From positions 930,001 through 994,000 of the forward strand of contig JADJON010000001.1 of the NCBI GenBank assembly GCA_016713765.1: DNA of 64,000 nt, in the 5' to 3' direction. Numbering within the stretch: position 1 is the stretch's first letter; the number at the start of each line of letters is the position of its first letter. The notes under the pieces were generated by a model. That model worked only from the letters and a program-made list of their open reading frames with translations, had not been told where the DNA came from and did no database searches. Shown piece after piece: positions 9,283 through 18,078 of this stretch. The translations under genes and the position numbers were made by a program. The DNA is from Bacteroidota bacterium (lineage in GTDB: Bacteria > Bacteroidota > Bacteroidia > AKYH767-A > 2013-40CM-41-45).

Positions 9283-9290
9283 TATCTTTG
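9283..9290 (+). promoter_or_regulatory. -7 box TATCTTTG
   Basis: Exact match to the Bacteroidota -7 consensus TAnnTTTG, 18 bases before the ATG at 9309. No clear TTG at the -33 position. It argues against the upstream TTG at 9288 as the start codon. Confidence 0.6.
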
Positions 9291-9308
9291 CAAAACAGGT
9301 CTTCAGCC

Positions 9309-9665
9309 ATGTTGCGCCCGGTTCTCCATACACTTCGATTCGTCGCCTTGCTGGCGTTTCTGATGGCATTCTTGCCGACAGGGAGCAAGGCATATGGCAG
9401 ATCCGTGTTGGTCAAGGCGACCGTATCGGAAGCTCAGGCGCTCACTACACAGGACCAGATTCCAACAGGAAAAGGTCTGCGCGTTGGTCGCCTGGTACTA
9501 TCCGCCCCGGTCATGCTGTTGCCGGTCAAGCAACTGCCGGCAGGGTGGGTAGCGGTGTTTTTACCCTCCTTTGGTCATTTTTCGGGAAATGTGCTTTCCC
9601 TGCCTCCCCATGCTATTGTTCGTGCTTCGCATCGCTGTACGGTGTTACAGGTTTTTCGCTGTTGA
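9309..9665 (+). CDS. Small exported protein of unknown function
   Basis: 118 residues from the ATG at 9309; an earlier TTG codon at 9288 would overlap the -7 box and is rejected. The first 30 residues look like a signal peptide (LRFVALLAFLMAFLPTGSKA). The rest has a hydrophobic central segment (VLSAPVMLLPVKQLPAGWVAVFLP, in part) and ends with two cysteines. I recognise no family. The promoter box just upstream and an uninterrupted frame support it as a real gene. The upstream neighbour diverges. Confidence 0.55.
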   Translation: MLRPVLHTLRFVALLAFLMAFLPTGSKAYGRSVLVKATVSEAQALTTQDQIPTGKGLRVGRLVLSAPVMLLPVKQLPAGWVAVFLPSFGHFSGNVLSLPPHAIVRASHRCTVLQVFRC

Positions 9666-9735
9666 ATCGGCTTTTTGCTGACCGGTAATTCCGGTTCCCG
9701 ACCGAAAGAACAGTTCTAACTTATTATTTCCTACG

Positions 9736-9834
9736 ATGTCCGAATCCACTAAACGTGGCCTCGGATGGCTCTTCCCGACCTTATTCAGCGTCGGAGTCAT
9801 TCTGGCCCTGGTATTACTGAAAATGTTGCTTTGA
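9736..9834 (+). CDS. 32-residue predicted membrane microprotein
   Basis: Short frame ATG 9736 to TGA 9834. A polar, basic N-terminus (MSESTKRGLGW) is followed by one hydrophobic helix (FSVGVILALVLLKMLL) running to the C-terminus. The pattern, a charged head with a single membrane helix, is that of small membrane proteins. No clear promoter is seen in the 70 bases before it; it may be transcribed with the gene ending at 9665. Chance occurrence of such a frame cannot be excluded. Confidence 0.45.
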   Translation: MSESTKRGLGWLFPTLFSVGVILALVLLKMLL

Positions 9835-9918
9835 CATTGAAGAGATGGCACCGCTCTGGAGAGTCGGTTGCCTGGTATTAAGCGGTTCCGTGCGCAGGTC
9901 GCATTCATGTGGTGATGG

Positions 9919-9952
9919 TTGTCCTGACCTGCCGCGGGCCGCTTTATCTTTG
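9919..9952 (+). promoter_or_regulatory. Bacteroidota promoter of the YitT-like gene
   Basis: TTG at 9919-9921 and TATCTTTG at 9945-9952, separated by 23 bases, fitting the -33/-7 layout. The ATG at 9972 lies 19 bases downstream. Confidence 0.65.
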
Positions 9953-9971
9953 ACTATTAATCCGACTAGCC

Positions 9972-10928
9972 ATGTCCATCTATGTTCTCATCCAGCAGTC
10001 GCTGCACCGGATGCGCCCCTTACATATGCCACGCTCACGCGTCCAGCGTAGAAAAGTAATTCGCCAAAGCCTGCGCAGCTTCGTCCTGATCTCCCTGGGG
10101 GCCTTGTCGGCCTTCGTCGGCCTGAAAGGATTTTTACTGCCCAATCATCTGATCGATGGCGGAGCAACCGGGATCTCGATCCTGACGGCCTACGGTACGC
10201 CGCTGCCGCTGCCGCTGCTGATCCTGATGATCAACATTCCGTTCATCTTCATGGGTTGGCGACAAGTAGGCCTGGGATTCGCGCTTCGCGCCAGCGGAGG
10301 AATCATCTTATTGTCGATCCTGTTGTCTCTGCTCACGCTGCCGACCTTCACCAGTGATCGCCTGTTGATTGCCGTGTTCGGTGGCTTCTTCCTTGGCGCC
10401 GGTATCGGGCTGAGTATCCGCGGTGGCGGCGTCATCGACGGTACGGAAGTACTGGCACTCTACATCAGCCGCAAGACCGGCCTAACCATCGGCGACTTCA
10501 TCCTGGTCATCAACATCCTGATCTTCCTGACGGCCGCGTGGCTGATCAATCTTGAATCAGCCATGTACAGTACCCTGACGTACCTGATCGCCTCCCGTAC
10601 GGTCGACTTCCTTGTTCATGGTCTCGAAGAATATACTGGTGTGACCATCATCTCGGACCGAAGTGAAGAGATCCGCAAGGCGCTCATTTATCAGGTCGGA
10701 CATGGCGTTACCATCTTCAAGGGTAAAAGCGGATATGGTAACCGTGGCGACCGGAACCATGAGATCGATGTCATTTTCACCGTCGTTACACGACTGGAAA
10801 TTCACCGGCTCAAAGGCTTGGTGGAACGGCTTGATCCGAAGGCGTTCCTGGTCACGCACAGCATCAACGATTCGCGTGGCGGTATGATCCGCAAACGTCC
10901 ACAGTTCCTGCCGCAGGCCCATTCCTGA
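9972..10928 (+). CDS. YitT family membrane protein (DUF161 plus DUF2179)
   Basis: 318 residues. After a basic N-terminus, about six hydrophobic segments fall between residues 38 and 215, including the family signatures KGFLLPNHLIDGGATGIS and GIGLSIRGGGVIDGTEVLA. The cytoplasmic C-terminus (about 218-305) is the DUF2179 domain (GVTIFKGKSGY, HEIDVIFTVVTRLEIHRLK, VTHSINDSRGG). YitT-like proteins are widespread inner-membrane proteins of unproven transport function. The next ATG (residue 14) is also possible, but the promoter fits the first. It is followed after 32 bp by the RND exporter on the same strand, and the two may be co-transcribed. Confidence 0.93.
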   Translation: MSIYVLIQQSLHRMRPLHMPRSRVQRRKVIRQSLRSFVLISLGALSAFVGLKGFLLPNHLIDGGATGISILTAYGTPLPLPLLILMINIPFIFMGWRQVGLGFALRASGGIILLSILLSLLTLPTFTSDRLLIAVFGGFFLGAGIGLSIRGGGVIDGTEVLALYISRKTGLTIGDFILVINILIFLTAAWLINLESAMYSTLTYLIASRTVDFLVHGLEEYTGVTIISDRSEEIRKALIYQVGHGVTIFKGKSGYGNRGDRNHEIDVIFTVVTRLEIHRLKGLVERLDPKAFLVTHSINDSRGGMIRKRPQFLPQAHS

Positions 10929-10960
10929 GCTTAGGGTAGTTTTCATACATTTACCCGTCT

Positions 10961-13360
10961 ATGCTCGAAACCCTTGCCCGAATCATACTGCGCTACCGGG
11001 TGGCTTCACTGGTCATCCTGCTGGGTATCACGGTGTTCATGGGTTATACGGCCACCAAGGTCCAACTGAGCTATGAAGGCGCCAAGATCCTGCCGGCCAG
11101 CGACTCCACCTACGCCGAGTATCTGAAGTTCAAACAGAAGTTCGGCGAAGACGGGACCGTCATGGTCATCGGCTTCCAGGATCAGAAGATGTGGCAAGCC
11201 AAGACCTTCGGTGATTGGTACGATCTGACGGAAGCGGTCAAAAAGGTGGATGGCATTCAGGAAGTGCTCTCGATTGCCCGTGCCTTTCAGGTCATTCGAA
11301 ACGACAGCCTGCAGAAGCTGGATTTCAAACCGGTCATTACCGAAAGACCCCGGACCCAGGCGGAGGTCGACAGTCTCCATGAACTGCTCGGGCGACTGCC
11401 GTTTTACGAAGGTTTGCTCTTCAATCCGGAAACGAACGCGACCCTGATGGCGATCACGTTCGATCAGAAGCAGCTCAACACGAAAGACCGAATCGGGATC
11501 GTCCGGCAGATCAAGGAAATGGCCGATAAGTTCGCGGCTGACAATGGACTGACCCTGCATTATTCCGGACTTCCTTATATCCGTACCGCGGTGACCGAAA
11601 AGATCGCCGGGGAGATGAAGATCTTCGTCGCGCTCGCGCTGCTGATCACGGCGCTGATCCTCATGCTGTTCTTCCGCAGCATGCAGGCCGTACTCTTCCC
11701 GATGATCGTGGTGATATTCGGGGTCATCTGGTCGTTCGGTACACTCGTCCTCTTCGGGTACAAGATCACCATCCTGACCAGCCTGCTGGCTCCGCTGATC
11801 ATTGTCATCGGCATTCCGAATTGCATCCTGTTGCTCAACATGTACCAACAGGAATTCCAGAAGCACGGCAACAAGATCAAAGCCCTCGTGCGCACGATCC
11901 ACCGGATCGGAGCCAGCACCTTTTTCGCCAATGTCACCACCTCTGTCGGTTTTCTCGTTTTCGCCTTCACGCACAGCGCAGTCCTGATCGAGTTCGGCAT
12001 CATCACCGCCATCAATGTGATGCTGACGTACCTGATCTCGCTCTTCCTCATCCCGATCGTTTTCAGTTTCCTGCCACCGCCTTCGGCAAAGCAGATCAAG
12101 CACCTCGACCGACGCGCCATCAACCGCATCCTGCATCGTGTCGATCACTGGGTACACCATTATCGCTGGCGCGTGTACGCGACGGTATTGGTGGTAATCG
12201 GGATCAGCCTCTACGGCGCCAACAAGATCACCACCGTCGGTTATGTGGTCGACGATCTTCCAAAGAAAGACGTCATCTACACCGACTTGAAATTCTTCGA
12301 GAGCAATTTCCGGGGTGTGCTGCCGTTCGAGATCAGCGTCGACACACGGGAGCCGGGTGGCGCGCTCAAACTGAAGACGCTTTACAAGATCAACCGGCTT
12401 CAGAAACTGCTAGCGCAATACCCGCAATTTTCCGAACCGGTCTCGGTAGCGGAGGGCATCAAATTTTCCTACCAGGGTCTCAACGACGGAGACCCGAAGT
12501 ACTATATCATTCCGAATGTTGAGGAACTCGCGCGCCTTTCCAGCTATGCCGGTACCGCCAAGGGAAATCAACGCATGTTCCGGTCCATCATCGACAGTAC
12601 CCAACAGGTGACCCGGGTGAGTTTTCAAGTGGCCGACATCGGTTCTATCAAAATGAAATCCCTGCTCGATGAACTGCGCCCCCGGATCGACAGCATCCTC
12701 GATCCTGCCGATTATACGGTAAAGCTCACCGGAAATTCCATCATCTTCCTGAAAAACAACGATTACCTGCTTATCAACCTCAAAGAAAGCGTCCTGATCG
12801 CCATTGTGCTGATCGCGACGGTGATGTTCCTCTTGTTTTTGTCGCTGCGGATGGTGGTCATCGCCCTCATTCCATCCATGACACCCTTGCTATTGACCGC
12901 CGCTTTCATGGGATTCTTCCACGTTCCCTTGAAGCCGAGCACGATCCTGATCTTCAGCATCGCCTTTGGGATCGCCAGTGACGGGACCATGTACTTCCTC
13001 ACCAAATACCGGCAGGAATTACGGAAACATGGCGGCAGTATTTCGCGTACGGTCTCCCTGGCCATACACGAGACCGGGCTGAGCATGATCTATACCGCGG
13101 TCATCCTCTTTAGTGGGTTCTTCATTTTCTCCGTTTCCAGCTTTGGAGGAACCTCCGCCTTGGGCATTCTCATTTCCGTCACCCTGTTGATCGCCATGTG
13201 CAGCAACCTGATCTTCCTGCCGACCTTGTTGTTGTCGCTGCAGAAGTTGCTGATCACCCGCGCATTCCTCAAGGAGCCGCTTATCCAGGTGTTCGACGAG
13301 GAGGAGGATGTCGAGTTGGATGCCCTCGAAGTTCGTAAAACCGAAGCAGTAGAGCCGTAG
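10961..13360 (+). CDS. RND/MMPL superfamily exporter (HAE3-like)
   Basis: 799 residues in two similar halves, each with one membrane helix, a large periplasmic loop and a bundle of five helices. Residues 15-32 are the first helix and about 215-385 the first bundle (FVALALLITALILMLFFRS); the second half starts at about 408, with its bundle at about 610-770 (LIAIVLIATVMFLLFLSL). The SIAFGIASDGTMYFLTKYRQE segment, cut short here, is typical of the MMPL domain, with an acidic residue inside the bundle for proton coupling. Substrates of this branch include hopanoids and lipids, but the cargo here cannot be named. The acidic tail (DEEEDVELDALE) is probably cytoplasmic. Confidence 0.92.
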   Translation: MLETLARIILRYRVASLVILLGITVFMGYTATKVQLSYEGAKILPASDSTYAEYLKFKQKFGEDGTVMVIGFQDQKMWQAKTFGDWYDLTEAVKKVDGIQEVLSIARAFQVIRNDSLQKLDFKPVITERPRTQAEVDSLHELLGRLPFYEGLLFNPETNATLMAITFDQKQLNTKDRIGIVRQIKEMADKFAADNGLTLHYSGLPYIRTAVTEKIAGEMKIFVALALLITALILMLFFRSMQAVLFPMIVVIFGVIWSFGTLVLFGYKITILTSLLAPLIIVIGIPNCILLLNMYQQEFQKHGNKIKALVRTIHRIGASTFFANVTTSVGFLVFAFTHSAVLIEFGIITAINVMLTYLISLFLIPIVFSFLPPPSAKQIKHLDRRAINRILHRVDHWVHHYRWRVYATVLVVIGISLYGANKITTVGYVVDDLPKKDVIYTDLKFFESNFRGVLPFEISVDTREPGGALKLKTLYKINRLQKLLAQYPQFSEPVSVAEGIKFSYQGLNDGDPKYYIIPNVEELARLSSYAGTAKGNQRMFRSIIDSTQQVTRVSFQVADIGSIKMKSLLDELRPRIDSILDPADYTVKLTGNSIIFLKNNDYLLINLKESVLIAIVLIATVMFLLFLSLRMVVIALIPSMTPLLLTAAFMGFFHVPLKPSTILIFSIAFGIASDGTMYFLTKYRQELRKHGGSISRTVSLAIHETGLSMIYTAVILFSGFFIFSVSSFGGTSALGILISVTLLIAMCSNLIFLPTLLLSLQKLLITRAFLKEPLIQVFDEEEDVELDALEVRKTEAVEP

Positions 13361-13456
13361 TCGCTTCCGATCTGTTCAAAACCCGGAAACGATTCCGCGT
13401 ATCGTTCCGGTCTTTTCGACGATTCCCTTATTTTCGTACCCCATTCCTTCCCGACC

Positions 13457-14314
13457 ATGAAAGGCATCATCCTCGCCGGCGGATCCGGCACCCGCTTGCA
13501 TCCCATCACCCTGGCTATGAGCAAACAGCTGATGCCGGTCTACGACAAACCGATGATCTATTATCCGTTGTCGGTGTTGATGATGGCGGGCATCAACGAG
13601 ATCCTGATCATCAGTACGCCGCACGATCTGCCGGGCTTTCAGCGCTTGTTGGGTGACGGTTCCGAACTCGGATGCAAGTTCTCCTATGCAGAGCAAGCCG
13701 TACCGAACGGACTCGCACAGGCCTTCGTGATCGGAGAGTCGTTCATTGGAAAGGACAAGGTCGCGCTGATCCTGGGCGATAACATCTTTTACGGTACCGG
13801 ATTACAGCAGTTGATGCACAGCAACATCGACCCGGAGGGTGGGGTTGTTTTCGCGTATCATGTGAGCGATCCCGAACGTTACGGGGTAGTGGAATTCGAC
13901 AAGCAGAACAAAGCCATTTCCATCGAGGAAAAGCCGGAGAAGCCCAAATCGAATTACGCGGTGCCCGGACTTTACTTCTATGATAACGAAGTCCTGAAGA
14001 TCGCGAAGGGACTTCAACCCAGTGCACGGGGCGAGTACGAGATCACCGATGTGAACAAAGTGTACCTCGAACGCGGACACCTCAAGGTGGGTATTCTCGA
14101 CAAAGGCACAGCCTGGTTGGATACCGGTACGTTCCCCTCGCTCATGCAGGCGGCGCAATTTGTACAGGTAATTGAAGAACGCCAGGGTCTCAAGATCGGT
14201 TGCATCGAAGAGGTCGCGTACAGCATGGGCTACATCGACGCCGAACAACTACGGAAAATTGCAGCACCGCTGGTCAAGAGCGGATACGGCAAATATTTAT
14301 TATCCCTGCTTTAA
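13457..14314 (+). CDS. rfbA: Glucose-1-phosphate thymidylyltransferase
   Basis: 285 residues, the usual length for RmlA/RfbA, which joins dTTP and glucose-1-phosphate to make dTDP-glucose, the first step to dTDP-rhamnose and other deoxy sugars. The nucleotide-binding signature [11 protein letters not shown] is at residues 8-18, followed by [17 protein letters not shown] and the sugar/metal-binding [17 protein letters not shown] box at 13429-13436, one base off the -7 consensus, lies 20 bases before the ATG. rfbB, rfbC and rfbD are not adjacent; an SDR epimerase follows. Likely cytoplasmic and part of surface polysaccharide synthesis. Confidence 0.96.
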   Translation: MKGIILAGGSGTRLHPITLAMSKQLMPVYDKPMIYYPLSVLMMAGINEILIISTPHDLPGFQRLLGDGSELGCKFSYAEQAVPNGLAQAFVIGESFIGKDKVALILGDNIFYGTGLQQLMHSNIDPEGGVVFAYHVSDPERYGVVEFDKQNKAISIEEKPEKPKSNYAVPGLYFYDNEVLKIAKGLQPSARGEYEITDVNKVYLERGHLKVGILDKGTAWLDTGTFPSLMQAAQFVQVIEERQGLKIGCIEEVAYSMGYIDAEQLRKIAAPLVKSGYGKYLLSLL

Positions 14315-14445
14315 CAGGCAATTTAGTCGCTGGAAACCCGTTATTCACCCCGATTTGCGGTTAATTGGTGGAAATCTTATCTTCGGGTTCGGGAATTTAA
14401 GCCATTTTTAGCATCCTGACTCGATTTCCCGCTACCTGCGACCTC

Positions 14446-15387
14446 ATGACACGTAAAATCCTGATTACCGGTGGTGCCGGCTTCATTGGAAGCAGCATGG
14501 CTGAGCGCCTGGCGCAAGATCCGGCTAATTATATCGTGATTGTCGATAATCTGTTGACCGGATCACATTCGAAGGTGCCGAAATCGATTCACCAGAATGT
14601 CCAGTTCATCAAGGCAGACGTCAATGACCAAAAAGAAATCTCCGCCATTTTCCTGGCTTACCGTTTCGATTACGTTTTCCATTACGCGGCTGTTGTTGGC
14701 GTAAAGCGTACCCTGGCGAATCCGGTCATGGTGCTCAACGACATCAAGGGGATCAACAACATCCTCAGCCTTGCGAAGAACACTGGTGTAAAACGGGTCT
14801 TCTACACGTCCTCATCCGAAGTGTACGGCGAACCGGTGGAGTACCCCCAGAACGAACATACCACGCCCCTCAATTCACGACTGCCGTATGCCATCGTGAA
14901 GAATGTCGGAGAGGCGTATCTGCGCTCTTTTAAACGGGAATACGATCTCGACTTCACGATCTTCCGCCTGTTCAATACGTACGGCCCGAAGCAAAGCACC
15001 GATTTCGTTATTTCGAAATTCATCAGCGCTGCCCTCAAGGACCGGGACATTACCATCTATGGTGACGGCAAACAGACGAGAACGTTCTGCTATATCGAAG
15101 ACCATCTCGATGCCACGACCAATTGCTTTTATAATAACCTCCTCGTGAATGATGTCGCGAACATCGGTACCGACATCGAGTTCACGATTCTGGAGCTTGC
15201 GCAAACAATCATCCGCGTGACCGGCTCGCGTAGTCAGATCGTCCACCTGCCTTCACTGAAGGAGGGCGACATGACCCGTCGTCGTCCCGACAGCACCAAG
15301 ATGCGCGAACTGTTGAATCGTCCGTTTACCCCGCTGGAAGACGGATTGCGCGCTATCCTCGCGAACTCGCACTACGTGACCTCCTGA
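14446..15387 (+). CDS. NAD-dependent sugar-nucleotide epimerase/dehydratase (extended SDR)
   Basis: 313 residues. The Rossmann motif GGAGFIGS sits at residues 8-15, the catalytic serine region is TSSSEVYGEP, and the Tyr-Lys pair is in PYAIVKNVGE. RLFNTYGP, and GDGKQTRTFCYIED in the substrate domain, are typical of the dTDP-glucose dehydratase / UDP-glucuronate decarboxylase branch. The exact sugar cannot be assigned: it is shorter than RfbB (about 350) and lacks the YxTYG-style N-terminal signature I would expect. Its place after rfbA supports a role in nucleotide-sugar supply for glycans. Confidence 0.9.
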   Translation: MTRKILITGGAGFIGSSMAERLAQDPANYIVIVDNLLTGSHSKVPKSIHQNVQFIKADVNDQKEISAIFLAYRFDYVFHYAAVVGVKRTLANPVMVLNDIKGINNILSLAKNTGVKRVFYTSSSEVYGEPVEYPQNEHTTPLNSRLPYAIVKNVGEAYLRSFKREYDLDFTIFRLFNTYGPKQSTDFVISKFISAALKDRDITIYGDGKQTRTFCYIEDHLDATTNCFYNNLLVNDVANIGTDIEFTILELAQTIIRVTGSRSQIVHLPSLKEGDMTRRRPDSTKMRELLNRPFTPLEDGLRAILANSHYVTS

Positions 15388-15474
15388 TCTGGGGTCGACG
15401 TCACCCTGCGTTTTCATTCGCCGGGTTTTTGATTTTATTCCGAACAAATACCGATCACGGCTGTTAACTGTTTC

Positions 15475-16449
15475 ATGCATTCGCCCCGTTATTTTCAGGA
15501 AAAAGTAGAACGCGCAATCAGCAGTCTGCAACTGGGCGAACATCCCGCCGAACTGTACGAGCCGATACGGTACATGCTCTCGCTGGGTGGGAAACGCCTG
15601 CGACCTGCTTTGTTGCTGATGGCCAATGAAGCCTTCGGAGGCCGGGAAGAAGATGCGCTGGGGCCCGCTCTCGGCATCGAGGTGTTTCACAATTTCACCT
15701 TGCTGCACGACGACATCATGGACAAGGCGCCCTTGCGCCGGTCGCGGGAGACGGTGCACGCCAAATGGAATACCGATATCGCGATCCTCTCGGGCGACGC
15801 GATGTTCGTCCGTTCATGCCAGCTCATGGCTAAATGCCCCGACCGGTATTTAAGGGCGACACTGGAGGATTTCCACCAGACTGCCTTGCTGGTGTGTGAG
15901 GGTCAGCAGCTCGACATGAATTTCGAACACCAGTCGCTGGTGCGAATAGAGGATTACCTCGAGATGATCAGCCTCAAGACCGCGGTCCTGATCGGCGCCG
16001 CGTTGCGCATGGGCGCGCGACTGGGTGGCGCTTCGGAAGAAGACGCGCAGCATCTGTACGAATTCGGGCGATCGCTTGGTGTGGCTTTTCAATTGCATGA
16101 TGATATCCTCGACGCCTACGGTGACCCGGAGAAATTCGGCAAGCAGGTCGGCGGCGACATCCTGTCAAACAAGAAAACCTATCTGCTCCTGACCGCCCTC
16201 GACTCCGCGGACCTTCACACGCTCGAAGAACTGGAATTCTGGATCAAACGAAAGGAGTTCAACCCGGCAGAGAAGGTGCAGGCGGTAAAGACCATCTTTG
16301 AAAAACTGAATGTCCGGGAAAAGGCGGAAGCCGAATTGAGCCGTCACTTTGAATGTGCCTTGGCGGAACTGGATTGTATTCCGCTTCCGGAGGAAGCCAG
16401 GAAGCCGCTGCGTGAGTTGGCGGAACACCTGATGGTGCGCGAAAGTTGA
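15475..16449 (+). CDS. Polyprenyl (isoprenyl) diphosphate synthase
   Basis: 324 residues. Both aspartate-rich motifs of trans-prenyltransferases are present: FARM DDIMD at 79-83 and SARM DDILD at 209-213, with GGKRLRP at 38-44 binding isopentenyl diphosphate. It condenses allylic diphosphates with IPP, and the chain length (geranylgeranyl up to octaprenyl) is not readable with confidence. The product could serve quinones or carotenoids. Its stop at 16449 lies 2 bp from the convergent gtrA-like gene. Confidence 0.94.
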   Translation: MHSPRYFQEKVERAISSLQLGEHPAELYEPIRYMLSLGGKRLRPALLLMANEAFGGREEDALGPALGIEVFHNFTLLHDDIMDKAPLRRSRETVHAKWNTDIAILSGDAMFVRSCQLMAKCPDRYLRATLEDFHQTALLVCEGQQLDMNFEHQSLVRIEDYLEMISLKTAVLIGAALRMGARLGGASEEDAQHLYEFGRSLGVAFQLHDDILDAYGDPEKFGKQVGGDILSNKKTYLLLTALDSADLHTLEELEFWIKRKEFNPAEKVQAVKTIFEKLNVREKAEAELSRHFECALAELDCIPLPEEARKPLRELAEHLMVRES

Positions 16450-16451
16450 GT

Positions 16452-16838
16452 TCAGGCTCCGCGTTGACGGAAGGTGATCCGCGCGTTCGCGCTGAAATTG
16501 AAAAGGCTCACCAACAAGGTCGAGATCAGTTTACACAGGTAAAAGTCGAAGTACGGGCTCATCAGGTAGATCAGCGTATTGTTCAGCGCCAGTCCCACCG
16601 TAGAGATGAAAAGGAAGGTGAAGAGCGAGGAGGCATTCCTTTTCGCCGATTCGCGGAAGGTCCACCGGCTGTTCAGATAGTAATTGGAGATCGCAGCGCA
16701 GGTGAAGCCGATCGAGTTCGCGACGAATTTATTGACGAGCAGGAATTCTTTCAGCAGGTACGTTATGCTGAAATCCACGATCATGCCGCTAAAGCCGACC
16801 AGGCAGAACATCAGGTAAGCGATCCAGGTCTTTTTCAT
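16452..16838 (-). CDS. GtrA-like membrane protein
   Basis: 128 residues with four hydrophobic helices (LMFCLVGFSGMIVDFSITYLL, shortened here; LVNKFVANSIGFTCAAISNYYLNSRWTF contains the family NFxxxRxWTF-like motif). GtrA proteins are thought to help flip undecaprenyl-linked sugars across the inner membrane for glycan modification. The start overlaps the stop of the glycosyltransferase gene by 4 bp (ATGA), so the two are translationally coupled and probably act together. Confidence 0.9.
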   Translation of the reverse strand: MKKTWIAYLMFCLVGFSGMIVDFSITYLLKEFLLVNKFVANSIGFTCAAISNYYLNSRWTFRESAKRNASSLFTFLFISTVGLALNNTLIYLMSPYFDFYLCKLISTLLVSLFNFSANARITFRQRGA

Positions 16839-18001
16839 GCGGCGGCCTTCTTCAGCCTATGCAACTGAACGAACGAATAACAATAGATCACAACACAAGG
16901 AAGTGCCTTCAGACTGTACGGCACCACCCAGGTGTCACGAATGAACTTCGGAAACAGATCGGTGGGCGAGAGGCAGGTCAGGATCAGCAGCAAAGGCAGC
17001 ATCCACCGCCAGTTGGGATCCTTCGGTCCACCGGCATAGAGCAACATCGCGCCTGTTACCGCGATAACGAAGGTGGGCGACTCGGCCTTGTGATTGAGAA
17101 TGACGAGCCAGATCAATACATGCCCCAGTATCAGCAGGCTACGGAGATTCCGATCGACCTGTTTGGCAAACAGGCTTCTCCACAGATAGTCCGCCAGCGC
17201 GGCCAGGCCGAGCAAGGTGACCACTGCCTTTAAGGACGAGAACTTCAGCCAGGGAGCAAGCAAACCCATGAGCGAGATGCCCGTTGAGGCATCGTGATCC
17301 GCTGAAAGCAAACGCCCCCAGGATTCGTAGAGAAATTGCAACTGAGCCGGACTGACCACCAGCAGGGGTAGTGCAGCGATGAGCATACACCAGGCGCCGA
17401 ATGCGAGCAGCGACTTCAGCCAGCGACGGTCGAAGAGAAATAGCAGGATCGTGAGTCCGCCGTAAACCTTGATGCTAACCGATAACGCGGCCAACAAGGT
17501 GCCGGGCAGGATCTTCCCATCCCGTTGAAAGACCAGGGACCACACGGCAAGTCCGGCAATCAGTCCGTTGCTCTGACTGTTCTGGAGCGAGGTCGCGGTC
17601 TCAAGCAGGACAAAAAGCAGCGCCAGGGCTTCCTTCCGTTTGTCGGTAAACCGCAGCCGGAGCAGACCGGTTACCAGCAACAGACTGTTCAGGATATTCC
17701 ACAGCAATACCCCCGGCAGGTCCGGCAGTGCGTAGAACGGCGCCATGAACAAGGGGAAACTCGGACTGTACTTGTAATAATCGAAATGTGTTTCCGGATG
17801 CAAGGCGTACAAGTCTTCGCCCGTCAGCAGGAAATGAAAGGATGATTTGAAAATGATGTAGTTGTTGACCGGTGTATACTGGTCCGATCGCTTCTTATGA
17901 AACTGTACCGCGGTCAAAAGGACCGTGATTGCCAGCGTGATCACGACCGCCCAGCGGGCGATGCGACCTTCATCAACAAACCGTAGTAGCTGGTCTTTCA
18001 T
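16835..18001 (-). CDS. GT87-like (DUF2029) polytopic membrane glycosyltransferase
   Basis: 388 residues with about nine to ten hydrophobic helices. An N-terminal cytoplasmic stub and first helix are followed by a loop (FHFLLTGEDLYALHPE, YKYSPSFPLFMAPFYALP) with the acidic and tyrosine-rich features of GT-C enzymes that use polyprenyl-phosphate sugars. The GT87 label rests on general resemblance. The overlap with the GtrA gene supports a two-gene unit in which GtrA supplies a lipid-linked sugar and this enzyme transfers it outside the membrane. Confidence 0.8.
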   Translation of the reverse strand: MKDQLLRFVDEGRIARWAVVITLAITVLLTAVQFHKKRSDQYTPVNNYIIFKSSFHFLLTGEDLYALHPETHFDYYKYSPSFPLFMAPFYALPDLPGVLLWNILNSLLLVTGLLRLRFTDKRKEALALLFVLLETATSLQNSQSNGLIAGLAVWSLVFQRDGKILPGTLLAALSVSIKVYGGLTILLFLFDRRWLKSLLAFGAWCMLIAALPLLVVSPAQLQFLYESWGRLLSADHDASTGISLMGLLAPWLKFSSLKAVVTLLGLAALADYLWRSLFAKQVDRNLRSLLILGHVLIWLVILNHKAESPTFVIAVTGAMLLYAGGPKDPNWRWMLPLLLILTCLSPTDLFPKFIRDTWVVPYSLKALPCVVIYCYSFVQLHRLKKAAA

Positions 18002-18015
18002 GCGGACGCCTCAAA

Positions 18016-18059
18016 GTAAAAAAGAAAAGTCTTCCCACCCGGAGGAAAGAAGACTTTTC
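18016..18059 (-). terminator. Terminator after the large T9SS gene
   Basis: Stem GAAAAGTCTTC (18024-18034) / GAAGACTTTTC (18049-18059); read on the minus strand it ends in a run of Ts. It closes the transcript of the gene that ends at 18079. Confidence 0.88.
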
Positions 18060-18078
18060 CGCTGGTTGTAGTGGCGGA

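Noticed and set aside
11006..12160. 384-codon minus-strand frame
   Set aside because: Antisense shadow of the RND exporter; mostly charged residues with no domain.
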